A stretch of DNA of 64,000 bases from Carposina sasakii (Eukaryota; Arthropoda; Insecta; Lepidoptera; Carposinidae), in the NCBI GenBank assembly GCA_014607495.2, contig CP053160.1, forward strand, positions 9,300,001-9,364,000, written 5' to 3'. A program made the translations under genes and the position numbers. The first letter of the stretch is position 1; each line of letters starts with the position of its first letter. Positions 44,950 through 55,913 of the stretch are shown in pieces. The notes under the pieces are model-generated. The model was not told where the DNA came from, did no database searches, and saw only the letters and a program-made list of their open reading frames with translations.

Positions 44950-45166
44950 ATATTATAAACGCAAAAGTTTGTGAGTATGGATGGATGGATGTTCCTCTTT
45001 CACGTAAAAAGGGCTGGAGCTATTTTAGTAAAATTTGGTATGGATTTGGTGACACCCTGGATTAACACATAGGCTACTTTTTATCCCAAATAATTGTATC
45101 CCGGATAATTTCGTCATTTTTTTCTGCAGTTCACGTGGATAAAATCGCGGGCGTCCACTAGTATTA
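44950..45166 (+). repeat. Repeat Q, uninterrupted copy
   Basis: 'attataaacgcaaaagtttg' to 'gcgggcgtccactagtatta', with the full order of blocks used to read the split copy at 13121..15090. Confidence 0.8.
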
Positions 45167-45175
45167 AATAAGACC

Positions 45176-45245
45176 TGCGGGGCTTCACTAGAATACATCA
45201 GCTGCATCTCCTTCCTTATACGTCGTACAGTCGACTAGCTAGCAA
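45176..45245 (+). repeat. Repeat R, 5' part, cut near transposon T2
   Basis: 'gcggggcttcactagaatac', 'cagctgcatctccttcctta'. It ends a few tens of bases before T2. Confidence 0.65.
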
Positions 45246-46197
45246 CAAGCGAATTTTTGCAACGAAATCGTATATGGGTCATTTTCAAAATAATTGCTCA
45301 TTTCAGAAATGTTACTTTTATGTCACAATAACATAAAAGTAACATAAAAGAAAACAAGGGCTGCATTCACAGTGGTAAATAAAACAGTTTTTTAGTATTT
45401 AATATTGTAATAATTAATCAAACACGTACACGTACATTATTATGTACAGTTCGTGAGGTTTAAGCCGAGCTTTGCATTTGTGTGAGTGTGCACATAGACA
45501 CAGGTTAGGTTTATATCGGCGTAACTCCGTCGCGCTCCTACAAGTTTCTTTAAGTCACTCACATGAATAGCTAGCTTAGCGTAGACCCCGCGGCTGTACT
45601 GGACATAGTGAACATAAACATGAAACATACAAAATAATGACAATAATAAAACCGTCAGGGTTATGTTTAATTTGAAGATGGTTACTCAGTTAATCATAAA
45701 TCGAAAATAAAAATATAATATTAAAATGCGAACTTTGAACATTCTCTCTATCGTCATGATAATACTGCACGATTAACTTCCTAATATTTATATATAATGT
45801 CTGCCTATTCATACATGAAATATTTTAACAGTAGCTTCTTAAGTCGTATCTAAAGATACAAAACAACAAAAAAAAAATATTTTAAGTGTTTTTCTTTTTA
45901 CGAAATTATTATAATTCAATTTTTTTTAATATATTTTGCATAAAACCTTTAATGAAAACCCCTTAAATGAAAGTAAATAAATAAACGTTCTGAATGTTAA
46001 AGGTCAAAAAATAAGAAACCAGTATTTATTTTGTAGCTCAAGTAATTTTAAATTATTTAATGTAAATATATTTAATAAAATTAGAAAAAAAACTTTTGAA
46101 ATGGCTTCGTTATAACCGTCTAACAGTTAAAAACCGTTAGATGATACCCTTAAAATATTTCGTGTATGAATAGGTAGACCTTATATAACTATACATA

Positions 46198-48606
46198 TTA
46201 TTCACTATCGCTACTAAAAAGATCCCAGAAATTTCTCTTCAAATCAACCGTAGAAACATTATAATATTTTGATGGCTTTTTAACCATCTTTGCTAGATCC
46301 TTAGGTTTAAAATTTACTTTAATATCAGATAAAATAGTAACATTTGAAGTAGATGCATTACTGACATGATAATGATTAGTTTCTCCTATAGGTTCGACAT
46401 CATCAGAATTAGGTAAAACTTTATTGGTTACTAACATCTCTAGGTCTTCTTGCTCAGATTCACTTTCAGATGTAGATTCTATAACAAGTCGTTTTGCTCT
46501 TGAACGTTTAACATGATCAGTAATTAATTTGTGACTTTTTATGGCATAACATTGGCAAATATTGGGCTTTAAACAAAAGCAGCTTAAAATTCGATATTGA
46601 ATTATATTATCTTCGTTTGGTATTACTTGGTGTATTTTTTGCGTATTTGGAACGGCCACAAATTTACAACCCTCAATTTGATTTTCTATTCTCAATATGT
46701 CCTCCTGATCAATAAGAAATAATTTTACAGTGGTAGCAGTATTGTGTTCAAGTAATTGAATCGCAGTTTCAGCATCAGGTATATCATGTCCGTATGATAT
46801 TTGTTTATCTAACAATCTTTTTACTACTCCCCCAACCCCATCCGCTGCACCCTTCCCATGGGCCGCTTCAAAAAAATTCCAGGTTGCAAAAATAAAACCA
46901 TAAGATTCTATCATTTTGGTAAGAAGGGCAAAGTTCTTCTTTTGCCTGTATTGACTTGACGGACCATCTGAGAAGAAATGTATAGTGTCTTTCAAAGGAA
47001 ATCTATGTTTAATGTCACGCATCAGGGGCTCCAAGTGAGCCCAGATCGATTCCGGTGTGTGTTTGTTGCAGTTGGAAAATGTACAAAATGATTCGGGATC
47101 AGTTTCATCATTATATATAATGCTTGTGTGCAAGGTGATTTGTGAATGTGATGCTCCAAAATGTACTGCTTGTATTTCATTATGAAATTTGCAATTATAA
47201 TTTTCTGAGAAGTCACAATGTAGCATAATTTCATTTCTTTGTAAATTCTCCTTCAATGATTTATAAATTTTGTATTGATGTGAAATGTTGTAAATATGAA
47301 TTTTAAAGCCTCTTAATTCCGTGTCAAAATTTGATAATAGAGATTCTAACATACCTGATATTATTTGTTTAATTGTTTTTTTGGTTGATTTTTTTTCATT
47401 GTTCTTTTCATATTCTATGGTTTTGACCGTCCACTCTAGCCATGACACTTTTTCATTCAATTTTATATTCAGTAAGTCATATCTGATTGATTTGTTTTTG
47501 CAAATATCACATGTTGAATACATGCACTTTTGGGAGTATAAATCACACACTGTAGACTTTATAACGGTGTCCAAAGTATCACCGTCCTTAAAATTTTTTA
47601 GTGTTTTTAGGGATGTAAACTTGAAATCTATATTACTGTGTCTTTTGCAAAGACAAGTATTTCGATTTGATAAATTTGGGATCAATACGTAAAATGGCTT
47701 GAAACGTCTGAATGTGGCGTATGAAATTGGAATTCCAGTCTCCTTTACAAATTTTAACCGTAAATTTACCATCGAATCTAGCAAATATCGTCTTTGCATT
47801 TTAACTTTATTTTTTGTTTTAGTTTCTTTCTTAGCTGCAGTAGCTCGACTGACATCATCTTGGTTAAAAAAAGTATAAATTTTATTTGCTAGGTTATTTC
47901 GTTTAATATTAACTTTTTTTGCATTACGTCTGATTGGGTATTTAATCCCAATAGCAGACTGTAATTTACTTTTCATTTTATACCCTTTTACGATGTCGTT
48001 ACTTACAATTTCTTTTAATACATTTCTCTTTTCATTACTTCCTGCTGCATTATATTGTATTTTTAAGGATTCTATTAACACATTCTTTTCAAATAACTCC
48101 TTTTTAATAATTTCTTTTTCTTCTTCAGTAGTGTTTAAATTAGCAACAAATGAGTTGGTTTTTGATATTGGGCTTGACACAGTATAAAATGACTCTCTGC
48201 TAAACATATTTTCTTTTTCTTCGTCTTCTTTTGTGTTTTGCAAAATTTTGTATCTATATATTTTTTTCTTTAAAGCTTTATTCTCTTTGATTAATAATTC
48301 AATTTTTTTCTTCATATTTTTATTTTCTTTGGTTAATGTTCTATATCTTTTCTGATATATTCTTTGGTATTCTTTTCGAGTTTTACCCTTTTCTATAACT
48401 TCTTGTTTATAGTCTGATTTTTGTTTTAAAGTCCTCCAATATTTTCGCCTGCTTTCTTTCTCTCGATCCGATAGCTCCCCAATTTTTTTATAGAATTTTT
48501 TAGCTCTTTCTAAATTTTTTTCCTGTAGTGCTTTCCATTTTTGAGGATTATTCAATTTTAGTCGGTCTCGGTACCGTTTTTGCCTCTCTGCCGCAGACAA
48601 AGGCAT
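46198..48606 (-). CDS. DDE-like transposase of T2, 802 aa, intact
   Basis: The start is the ATG at 48606-48604 (MPLSAAERQKRYRDRLK...), five bases after a 'tattctttacag' acceptor. Residues 1-75 are very basic, and about 80-125 form a likely coiled coil (KENKNMKKKIELLIKENKA). Cys/His clusters follow: NTCLCKRHSN (316-325) and C354, C361, C366, C369. The probable catalytic core has D465 (HCDFSENYNC), D547 (HFFSDGPSSQ) and E580 (NFFEAAHGKGAADG), each in a strongly patterned context known from transposases of many invertebrates. The acidic C-terminus ends FWDLFSSDSE. The enzyme would bind the TIRs and excise the element in the nucleus. It shares the D-D-E layout and Cys cluster with the broken gene at 9809..12202. 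The superfamily name is uncertain. Confidence 0.85.
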   Translation of the reverse strand: MPLSAAERQKRYRDRLKLNNPQKWKALQEKNLERAKKFYKKIGELSDREKESRRKYWRTLKQKSDYKQEVIEKGKTRKEYQRIYQKRYRTLTKENKNMKKKIELLIKENKALKKKIYRYKILQNTKEDEEKENMFSRESFYTVSSPISKTNSFVANLNTTEEEKEIIKKELFEKNVLIESLKIQYNAAGSNEKRNVLKEIVSNDIVKGYKMKSKLQSAIGIKYPIRRNAKKVNIKRNNLANKIYTFFNQDDVSRATAAKKETKTKNKVKMQRRYLLDSMVNLRLKFVKETGIPISYATFRRFKPFYVLIPNLSNRNTCLCKRHSNIDFKFTSLKTLKNFKDGDTLDTVIKSTVCDLYSQKCMYSTCDICKNKSIRYDLLNIKLNEKVSWLEWTVKTIEYEKNNEKKSTKKTIKQIISGMLESLLSNFDTELRGFKIHIYNISHQYKIYKSLKENLQRNEIMLHCDFSENYNCKFHNEIQAVHFGASHSQITLHTSIIYNDETDPESFCTFSNCNKHTPESIWAHLEPLMRDIKHRFPLKDTIHFFSDGPSSQYRQKKNFALLTKMIESYGFIFATWNFFEAAHGKGAADGVGGVVKRLLDKQISYGHDIPDAETAIQLLEHNTATTVKLFLIDQEDILRIENQIEGCKFVAVPNTQKIHQVIPNEDNIIQYRILSCFCLKPNICQCYAIKSHKLITDHVKRSRAKRLVIESTSESESEQEDLEMLVTNKVLPNSDDVEPIGETNHYHVSNASTSNVTILSDIKVNFKPKDLAKMVKKPSKYYNVSTVDLKRNFWDLFSSDSE

Positions 48607-48611
48607 ATTTT

Positions 48612-49313
48612 CTGTAAAGAATAAAAAATACAATGTAATAACTCAGAAAATAATAATTAAAAAAATCATATTTAACGATAAAAGCAGTCTATTTTGAAGC
48701 ATACGTCGTCGTAAAATTTAACGTGAAAATTAAATTTTGCATCACATTAACAAATCACATTGTATACAAGTATTTTGAACATTGAGAATAGTATCAAACT
48801 TGTCATGCTAGAATAAGTCAGAGCCTGTTAATGCTAGACGAAAATACTTGGGTTATATTAAATAAATATATTACACTAATAACTCAAAGCTGCAGATCGC
48901 AATATACACTCGATCGCGCAACTTGTACAGTATAAACCAAAACGAAGGTATAAAATGATTAGTAAATTACAGTCAGCTATTATAGGGCCAATTTGAGGAT
49001 TTTAAGTTATCCAAGCATCACTCAAAACACTGAATACGACCATAGAAAAACATGTTTATTTTACTATTGGTTTAATTATAATTTATATAATATTTTAAAA
49101 TCATGCTGTGGACACGTCTTAATCCAATTTTATGTAACGTAACATAAAAAAATGTTACATAAGTGTGACATAAAGGAACAAGTAAGCATGTTTTTCTACA
49201 AACTAACCTCAAATCACAGAACATAATTCACTCGATCGTTGCAGCTAATTAGCGACAGAATAGCACTATCATAATAGTTTCCTGACAATTAAAAATAGTT
49301 TAAATTTACTTAC
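48612..49313 (-). other. Probable 5'-UTR intron of the T2 transposase gene
   Basis: On the - strand, donor 'caag|GTAAGT' at 49313 and acceptor 'tattctttacAG' at 48612 bound about 700 nt just upstream of the start codon. Both match consensus well. The leader exon would lie from 49314 upward toward the TIR. This is inferred from signals only. Confidence 0.55.
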
Positions 49314-49947
49314 CTTGCGTATTTTTTCCAATTTACCAAAAAGAAACCAGATAAATGTTTTTTATCGACGCACACCATACACCCAACTTTTTTGCCGAGA
49401 ACAAAATGGCTGCTGCCCTGTGATTGGTCGCCTGAGGTTCGGACAGTGACAGCAAATGTTGCCAGTATTAAAGTTTAACAAAATACCTTTTTCGCGACTA
49501 AATAATGCGTTACATAAATGAAATAACATCGATGAAGTAATTTTGAGACCAGTTTTATTTTTTATTTATAACTAAAATTAATGTGTCAAATGAATTTTCA
49601 AGGATTCTACACACATTTTACAGTGTTATTAGAGAGGATAGCCAATTTTGTTTGATAATAAATAAAATACTTTTAATGTTTTTTCAAGTTTAAAATATCA
49701 GTGCTGGAAGTTGGACACACGTTTTTTGTAGGAAGACCAGAAACATGCTTTAAAAATTTCGCAATATATAAAAAATGAAGTATCAACTACCAACAATGAC
49801 ATTATAATACAATATAAAGAAAGGCTTCTTTGTAATGTTCAGTATTTTATTAATATTGCCATTACAGTTTTTTTGTAGAAATTAAGGAAAGATGATGGAC
49901 AAGATTTTTTTCTGAAATGAGCAATTATTTTGAAAATGACCCATATA

Positions 49948-50403
49948 GCATAATGAACTTAATATCATCAGCGTCAATTTCCAAAATCCGTTACGTCAAA
50001 TCATCGGAGTGTTTTATTTTAGTTTGTTTGTTATATACTTGACATAAAGTTCATTATGCGATGTACAAAAACTTCCATCATTCCGTTTCATTCCGCGGCG
50101 GTGTAAATTGAGCCTTATGTACTCGCGAGTATATGGCGCATGCGTGAGATGCGCGTGGAGGCTGCCGAACGCAATCTGCGCACTGTATTGCACTTACCAC
50201 CAAGCGTTCGCCATTATGCGACGCACTTTATTGTTATTATTTTATTTTGTCTTTTAATGTAAAACTAGTGATTAAAACACCATATATCAAGGTTATTATT
50301 AATATACTTCATTATTTTAAATTTCTGGCTATTAAACGTGGCTGTAGACTGTTCTTTATGATCCTGCAGTTTTTGCTGTACCATTTTGGAAATAAAGTCG
50401 TAC
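49948..50403. other. Intron sequence, GC-richer, nothing recognised
   Basis: 50090-50220 is GC-richer (ttccgcggcggtgtaaattg, gcgcatgcgtgagatgcgcg) without a frame or repeat match. Confidence 0.3.
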
Positions 50404-50655
50404 ACAGGGTGTAACAGAAAGGGTATATTAAGCGAAAAGCTATGTAAACAGCCCACTATAGTGAACCTAGCCACAAAATTTCAGACTCGAAATCACATGT
50501 TTATTTTTCCAGATAGTATGGAGAATTCCTAAACAACTCAGGAATGTTCATACAATCTGAAAAATAAACATGTGATTTCGTCTCCAATTTTGGAAATAGG
50601 TTCTCTATAGTGGGCTGTTTACATAGCTTTTCGCTTAACATACCTGTTTTGTTTA
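50404..50655. repeat. Hairpin MITE M2 (ACAGGGTGTAAC end)
   Basis: 50424-50461 and 50605-50642 are complementary with one mismatch in 38. An inner pair 'aaatcacatgtttatttttc' / 'aaaaataaacatgtgattt' nests inside. A degraded relative is at 24729..24913. Confidence 0.8.
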
Positions 50656-51367
50656 AATTGAGGATTATGGACCTAAAAGGGCAGAAGGTAATCTTAACAC
50701 CTTAAGGTAAACCTTTTTCCGGCTTTATTAATTATTTGGCAGATTGACCATGTACCTACGAGTATATGCAAGCACCCTTAGATACTCAATCAATTTGTCT
50801 CCCTCTTTCTTGGCAAGAATCTAATCTGCAGAACAGAGAGACTTAACTTGATATATTCCAGGGAAATAAAACAGACACCGAGGACCAGACGTATTTTAAG
50901 GACGTTTCTGAGTAGTAACATCCTATGGAGGATATTATTTCCTTACTAATGTTATTTAAGAAGGGTATGTTGAAGGAGGGGAATGAATGTAAGTAGACTG
51001 ATAAAGGGAACAGTGATTAGAAGGGTTGAAGGGGAATGACCTCGATGGATTTTTCGCGACTAAATAGGAGAAATTCTACAAAAAAGTTAAGTCATAAGTA
51101 CGCTAAACCGACGACTAGAGACTACACAAAATGAATGTAAATTTTGCAAAAACAGACATAGAGTTGACAACAAAAACCGATCCCACCTAATTGAAGTTTT
51201 GTTACAAAAAACATTTTGTTATAAATAGCAATAAGTAAGTACTGTAAACCTATTTCAAGCAAGCCACCAAAGACACATTATGTATAAAGTTACATTCACT
51301 TATTGATTCTAAATAGAATATGAAGCATTTTATCTCATTTTTTAATTTACTGAACAGAATTATGTTT
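50656..51367. other. Intron sequence, nothing recognised
   Basis: No matching repeats or gene-like frames. Confidence 0.35.
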
Positions 51368-51757
51368 TATAAATGAAATTGTATTAGGCGTTACAATTCG
51401 GAAGTTCAAACATTCACTATGGGTGCGCCCACCACCGGGCCCTACACCCTCCACTGACCCTCGGATCTGATAACTCATAATTGCGACAACAGGCACTTGC
51501 ACTAACTACAATCGCCATGAGAAACCAGACCCGAGCACCTAGCATGCAAGACGATACATTGCACCATTCCGAAATCAAAAACTAGATAAATAATCTACAT
51601 ATGTTTCGCCAACAACCGTGGCATCCTCAGGATTATAGAAATTAGTAAATTAGTAAACCACTAATTACTATGAACCTCTAAAACCCAACACATTACTTAC
51701 ACTTACATTAGGGTCAGTGGAGGGTGTAGGGCCCGGTGGTGGGCGCACCCATAGTGA
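51368..51757 (-). mobile_element. Penelope-like non-autonomous copy P5 (type B)
   Basis: Flanked by 12-bp 'agaattatgttt' (51356-51367 and 51758-51769). It starts with the tail 'attgtattaggcgttacaat', then the outer segment, hammerhead and inner part, and ends with the inverted outer segment 'gggtgtagggcccggtggtg'. Same plan as P4 but 390 bp. Confidence 0.85.
51569..51639 (-). ncRNA. Hammerhead ribozyme, type B variant (P5)
   Basis: Core CTGAGGA, helix II GCCA...TGGC, GAAA, CATATG, GTA, GATTA in order on the - strand, identical in all core positions to the P4 ribozyme. Confidence 0.8.
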
Positions 51758-52069
51758 AGAATTATGTTTAAAAAAGATCAAACGGAAATATTAAACCCTA
51801 CAAAGCCATTTACTAAAGCAATAGCTTTCTCAAATAAAAAGGCAGAGGTAGCAACTTAAATAATGCCTTATAATGGAAGTCAACCTTTTCATTTCCGGCT
51901 ATACCACCTCCTTCTATTAAAATATTCTTTTTTCAAATTTAATTGGAATCGCTAGAGAGTTCTCGGTTGCGTTTTTACCAGAAATAAGGTTGTCTTTAAG
52001 TTCTGATTAGGTCCTACTATTATATTAAGACCAAGCCAGCTATTTGATCAGTATTTAAGGTTCATCACA

Positions 52070-52295
52070 TCAGCCTATTGCAGTCCACTGCTGGACGTAG
52101 GCCTTCCTCCGAGCACGGCACAAGGCTACTGCCACAGAGGGGTTTTTATCCATAGTCACCACGCTGGGCAGGTGGTTTGGTGACCGTAGTGTGATTTTCG
52201 GACTGTGTTGTCAATACGGGAGGCGCGGCTGCCCACATCTCGCGATACTTACGGGCAGACACGGAATGGCGCTATTTTACCCTGCCGACACCGCA
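52070..52295 (-). repeat. RTE-like LINE 3' fragment
   Basis: 'cagcctattgcagtccactg', 'gattttcggactgtgttgtc', 'gaggcgcggctgcccacatc'. Confidence 0.75.
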
Positions 52296-52461
52296 AACCT
52301 TACCACTACATACTATTGTATTTATTTATTTCATTTGGAAAACAAACAGTCTTAAATATCTAATTAAACACCTAAAATATAGCTGCTGACCATTTGAATG
52401 TTTTTGCATACTAAATAACTTAAGGAGCCTATCTATACTATAAAACCATGTCGCTTCCAGG

Positions 52462-52758
52462 CCCCGTATGATGAATTTAGTGAGAGCGAGATGTCTCACT
52501 TTTAAACGTCAAATTCACAGAGCTATTAATAACTAGATAAACTAAGTGTATGTAGTTTGCATATAAAAATAGACTTAAGAATTAGAATAGACACTCGTTC
52601 TCGAGCCTGGACTGAATGAATTAGGGCTGATAGAAGTGGTTTGCAATCCCTTTTTACACACCAAGTAGAAACACTTGCCTTGTCTAGTTATTACTAAGCT
52701 ATGTGGATTAGACGTTTAAAAGTGAGTCATCTCGCTCTCACCAAATTCATCATACGGG
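52462..52758. repeat. Inverted pair around GACGTTTAAAAGTGAG
   Basis: 52462-52510 (cgtatgatgaatttagtgag ... acttttaaacgtc) is roughly complementary to 52708-52758. A third scrap at 39290-39330 shares 'cccgtacgatgaatttggtg'. It is a foldback or two inverted copies of one repeat. Confidence 0.6.
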
Positions 52759-53391
52759 TGCAGGTCTGTCCTGAGAACTTTAAAACTTCGCAAAGGATTT
52801 TGATAACTATATGGAGTGATTCAAGAGGAAAGTTAACATGTATACGAGCCCTGGCTTCGCACAGGTGTAACGCTAATACAAAATTCCTTTTTTCGTGAAC
52901 GAAGTAGGTGTCCGCAAAAAACTACGAGTATTTTAACACCCTAACATTCTCTAATGATCGTCGATTAACCTCTAATTATCTGAAAACCCCAATTCCTCAC
53001 AAAGGCACAGAACAACAACTATTGTGCTCGAGTTTAACCCCAAACTGCTTTGAACTTAACCCTCTAACTGCTAGAAGTTGGTAGAATAGGTCTAGTTTGG
53101 TTGTTTAGAAATGAATAATGCTCTGCCGTAGGTAGGTGTCTAGTTTAATTACCCTTTATGACGGACGCAAGTGGACTTTATGTTTTGTTGTTTACTTAAA
53201 TGGGAGAATTTATACACATACAAGGCTAGATTTCCAACGTTAAACATAGTATGTAAAATACAAGTTGCATCACCTAAGGTGACGTCCTTGTATTCTTTAA
53301 TCGGCTCTTACAATATAGAAGAAGACATAGAAAATGTATTCTAGTGATGCGGGGCTCGCATCAAATAGAAAAACTAAAACAAAATATATTT

Positions 53392-53525
53392 TTTGGTTTT
53401 CGGATTAGCAGCTATGTATTTATGGTTGCATGTTAGGTGCTTGGATCTGGCTTCTCGTTGCGACTGTAGTGTCTTGTGTTCGTGATCATGAGTCGGCAGA
53501 TCAGAGGCTATCCCTCAATAGAAAT
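53392..53525 (+). mobile_element. Penelope-like terminal fragment P6 (type A)
   Basis: 'ggttttcggattagcagcta' to 'ctatccctcaatagaaatc'. It begins about a dozen bases downstream of where the hammerhead would cleave, so the ribozyme core is absent. Confidence 0.75.
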
Positions 53526-53582
53526 CTCTACTAATCTGTCCTTGATACGTAATACAAACCTATCCGAAGTTCTTTTTCTTCT

Positions 53583-53850
53583 TCAGCCTATTGCAGTCCA
53601 CTGCTGGACGTGGGCCACCCCCAGGGCACGCCATAAGACTGCCGTGGAGGGTATTTGCCCATAGTCACCACGCTGGGCAGGCGGGTTGGTGACCGTAGTG
53701 TGATTTTCGGACTATGTTGTCAGCACGGGAGGCGCTGCTGCCCACCTCCCGGAAACGCTTAATCGCCTCGTAAGATACCCACAGGCAGGCAGGGGTGGTA
53801 CAAACTCTACTCTGCCGGCACCACGCGGCTAATCCCGAGTTGGCTTTGTG
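53583..53850 (-). repeat. RTE-like LINE 3' fragment, long copy
   Basis: 'cagcctattgcagtccactg' through 'cgctgctgcccacctcccgg' to 'ctactctgccggcaccacgc'. Confidence 0.8.
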
Positions 53851-55457
53851 AAATAACTACCTAAGCTCTGCTACCAGCAACAATATAAATCGCCAGATTT
53901 CAATTTCCCAAAATCCCCGTGGCACCTGCAGGTTAAAACAACAACTTAGCTGAAGTTTAAGCTTGTTTAAACAGGCCCGCATACTTAGTCTTTAATTCAA
54001 GTCATAGTAGAAAGCGATAAGTAGTTCTTTTAAATCATGTTTCTTTATCTCTCTTATAATCTCTCATATCTCTATTGTAATGTTTTATAATAGTTTCATA
54101 TTTACAAAACCTAGTTCAATATGAAATGTAACTGTTCTGCCTCTTCTAATTTATGGTAAATTAACATACGGAGGTATACCTATTTCCACCAAAAATATGC
54201 TTGTATGTTTGATGTTTAGTCGCGCAACTCTTGATAGTGAGTGACCAATTGAGTTTTGGATACTTAATTAACACTTTTAATACTAGAGATCATTAAGAAT
54301 TTCGCATTTTATTTATTCCAAATTTGAAATTTTGTATGAAAACAATGGAACATTTAATCTGAAAAATGCAAAAAATCTCTCGAGATCGTTTATTTAATTT
54401 GGCTGTTTATTTGTTTTGTTTATTTGATCTCGGTTTATTTGCCATTAAATAAAGCGTAGATAAAAAGACCTAATCCACATAATATCTTTAGATATACACC
54501 TCTAAGTTTTCGTAATAACCGACCGCGACGCATAAAAAATATGTTTAGATATAGGTACTCTCTAAGTTTTTGTAACAAAATAACGGACCGCGTCTTAGTA
54601 ATTTATAAATAAACTACTTGCTTGTTTTTGCCATGCCCAGGTTAATGAGCTAGTTAATCTCACAGTTAATTAGGTGAGTGGAGAAAGTTTTATTAGAGCT
54701 GGGATGGCTTTGTAAACCACATTGATTATAAACTTTACTGCGCTTTGGAGTTAGAAGAAACGTTTAATCAGTAATCTTAAGAAACAATAAACGCAAAATA
54801 GGATAGGATGTATTTAGTTGGTCTATTATATACTCGTAAAGTAACATTTCCTGACTGATTCATAAACGTTGAGGCAAATCTATAGAAACGTTATATTTGG
54901 ACCATGGCTTCCTTATATGACGTCCACAAACAAAGGATTTCTCGAAATTCCCACGGGAACGGGAAACGGGAATTCTAAACAAGAACTTGCACGGGTACCT
55001 CTACTACTAGATGCTATATATATATAAACCTTCCCTCTGAACCACTCTATTTATTTAAAAAACCGCATTGAAATCCGTTAAGTAGTTAAAAAATCTACAT
55101 CTATCTACATAGGGACAGAAAGCAACTTTGTTTTATACTATGTTATGAAGTAAAACAGCTACATAATTTTCGACATAACCCTTACTCATGCGCCGCCTCG
55201 CAGCTCGCACTAATTTCCTCACATACTCGAGCTATTAGTCCGTCGACATTCGGATATTAGGCAGGATATAGGAACCCATTACTATCGACCCGCTGACCCG
55301 GGAGCTGTAAGACTCATGGAGGCTATTAGTGGTCTAGTATGAGTTTTTAACTTAATCGCGTTCTCGTTTGGACCAATCAAATCATATGGTGTGATATCGT
55401 GATGCTATTAAAGAAAATATAGGATGAGCTGGAAAAATACTAATCAAGAGAGGGTAA
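53851..55457. other. Intron sequence, minor repeats only
   Basis: A diverged tandem duplication of about 45 nt lies near 54489-54530 and 54548-54595 (tctaagttttcgtaataacc / tctaagtttttgtaac). 54930-55140 resembles a worn insect repeat ending 'acatagggacagaaagcaac'. No gene. Confidence 0.4.
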
Positions 55458-55637
55458 AGCTAGGTTCATATTGCTGTGTCGGGGTGTGTCAGAGCGCGCC
55501 AGAACGCGATCGCTTTCGTTCATTTACTATGACTAGATTCACATTAGTAGGTTGTGTTGTGTTGTGACGCGTTCTGTCGTGGCGCCGACTGCTCGCCACC
55601 GATTGCGCCAGAGTGGTGGTAGGGGATGTGTCGCGCC

Positions 55638-55669
55638 CATAGATTACCTATATATATAGGTAATCTATG
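55638..55669. repeat. Perfect 32-nt palindrome with 8-bp flanking duplication
   Basis: 'catagattacctatat' followed by its exact complement. Both sides carry the direct repeat 'gtcgcgcc' (55630-55637 and 55670-55677). An 8-bp duplication points to a hAT-type insertion. The sequence may be two fused terminal inverted repeats of an element that lost its interior. Confidence 0.8.
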
Positions 55670-55760
55670 GTCGCGCCACACTAATGTGAATCTGTCATTC
55701 AACGCGTTATTGCGAGGGAAGCAGTTCATTTAGCAATTGGTTGGTTTTTCGTTCTTTAAA

Positions 55761-55913
55761 ATGTCCGATGAACTTATTGAATTAGTACGGCAATACAAAT
55801 CTCTCTATGATACGAAATGTAAAGAATATAAGGATCACGGCATCAGGAATGGTGCTTGGGAGGAAATAGCAAATAGCTTTTTTTTCAGAAGAGTCATCAA
55901 TAAAAGAAATTGA
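55761..55913 (+). pseudogene. MADF-domain (Harbinger Myb-like protein) N-terminal remnant
   Basis: This 50-codon frame from ATG reads MSDELIELVRQYKSLYDTKC, KEYKDHGIRNGAWEEIANS, then FFFRRVINKRN and stop. L-I-x-L-V...L-Y-D...Y-x-D...W-x-E-I-A is the first half of a MADF domain, the DNA-binding partner protein encoded by Harbinger elements. The second half of the domain is missing, which suggests an internal deletion after about 55876. It probably does not encode a functional protein. Confidence 0.7.

Larger units (their letters stand above)
45275..49943 (-). mobile_element. Complete DNA transposon T2 (Sola-like?) with perfect TIRs
   Basis: The terminal inverted repeat starting TGGGTCATTTTC (45275-45309) is matched without error by 49909-49943. 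TATA (45271-45274 and 49944-49947) flanks both ends as a 4-bp target duplication, giving 39 bp of perfect symmetry in all. Subterminal blocks rich in 'acataaaagtaac' and 'gttacataagtgtgacataa' may be transposase-binding repeats. One transposase gene on the - strand, unbroken, occupies the middle. Perfect TIRs plus an open frame suggest very recent, possibly ongoing activity. A 4-bp duplication fits Sola; the assignment is tentative. Confidence 0.9.

Noticed and set aside
49314..49943. A second gene in transposon T2
   Set aside because: No open frame of note; the stretch fits a leader exon and subterminal repeats.
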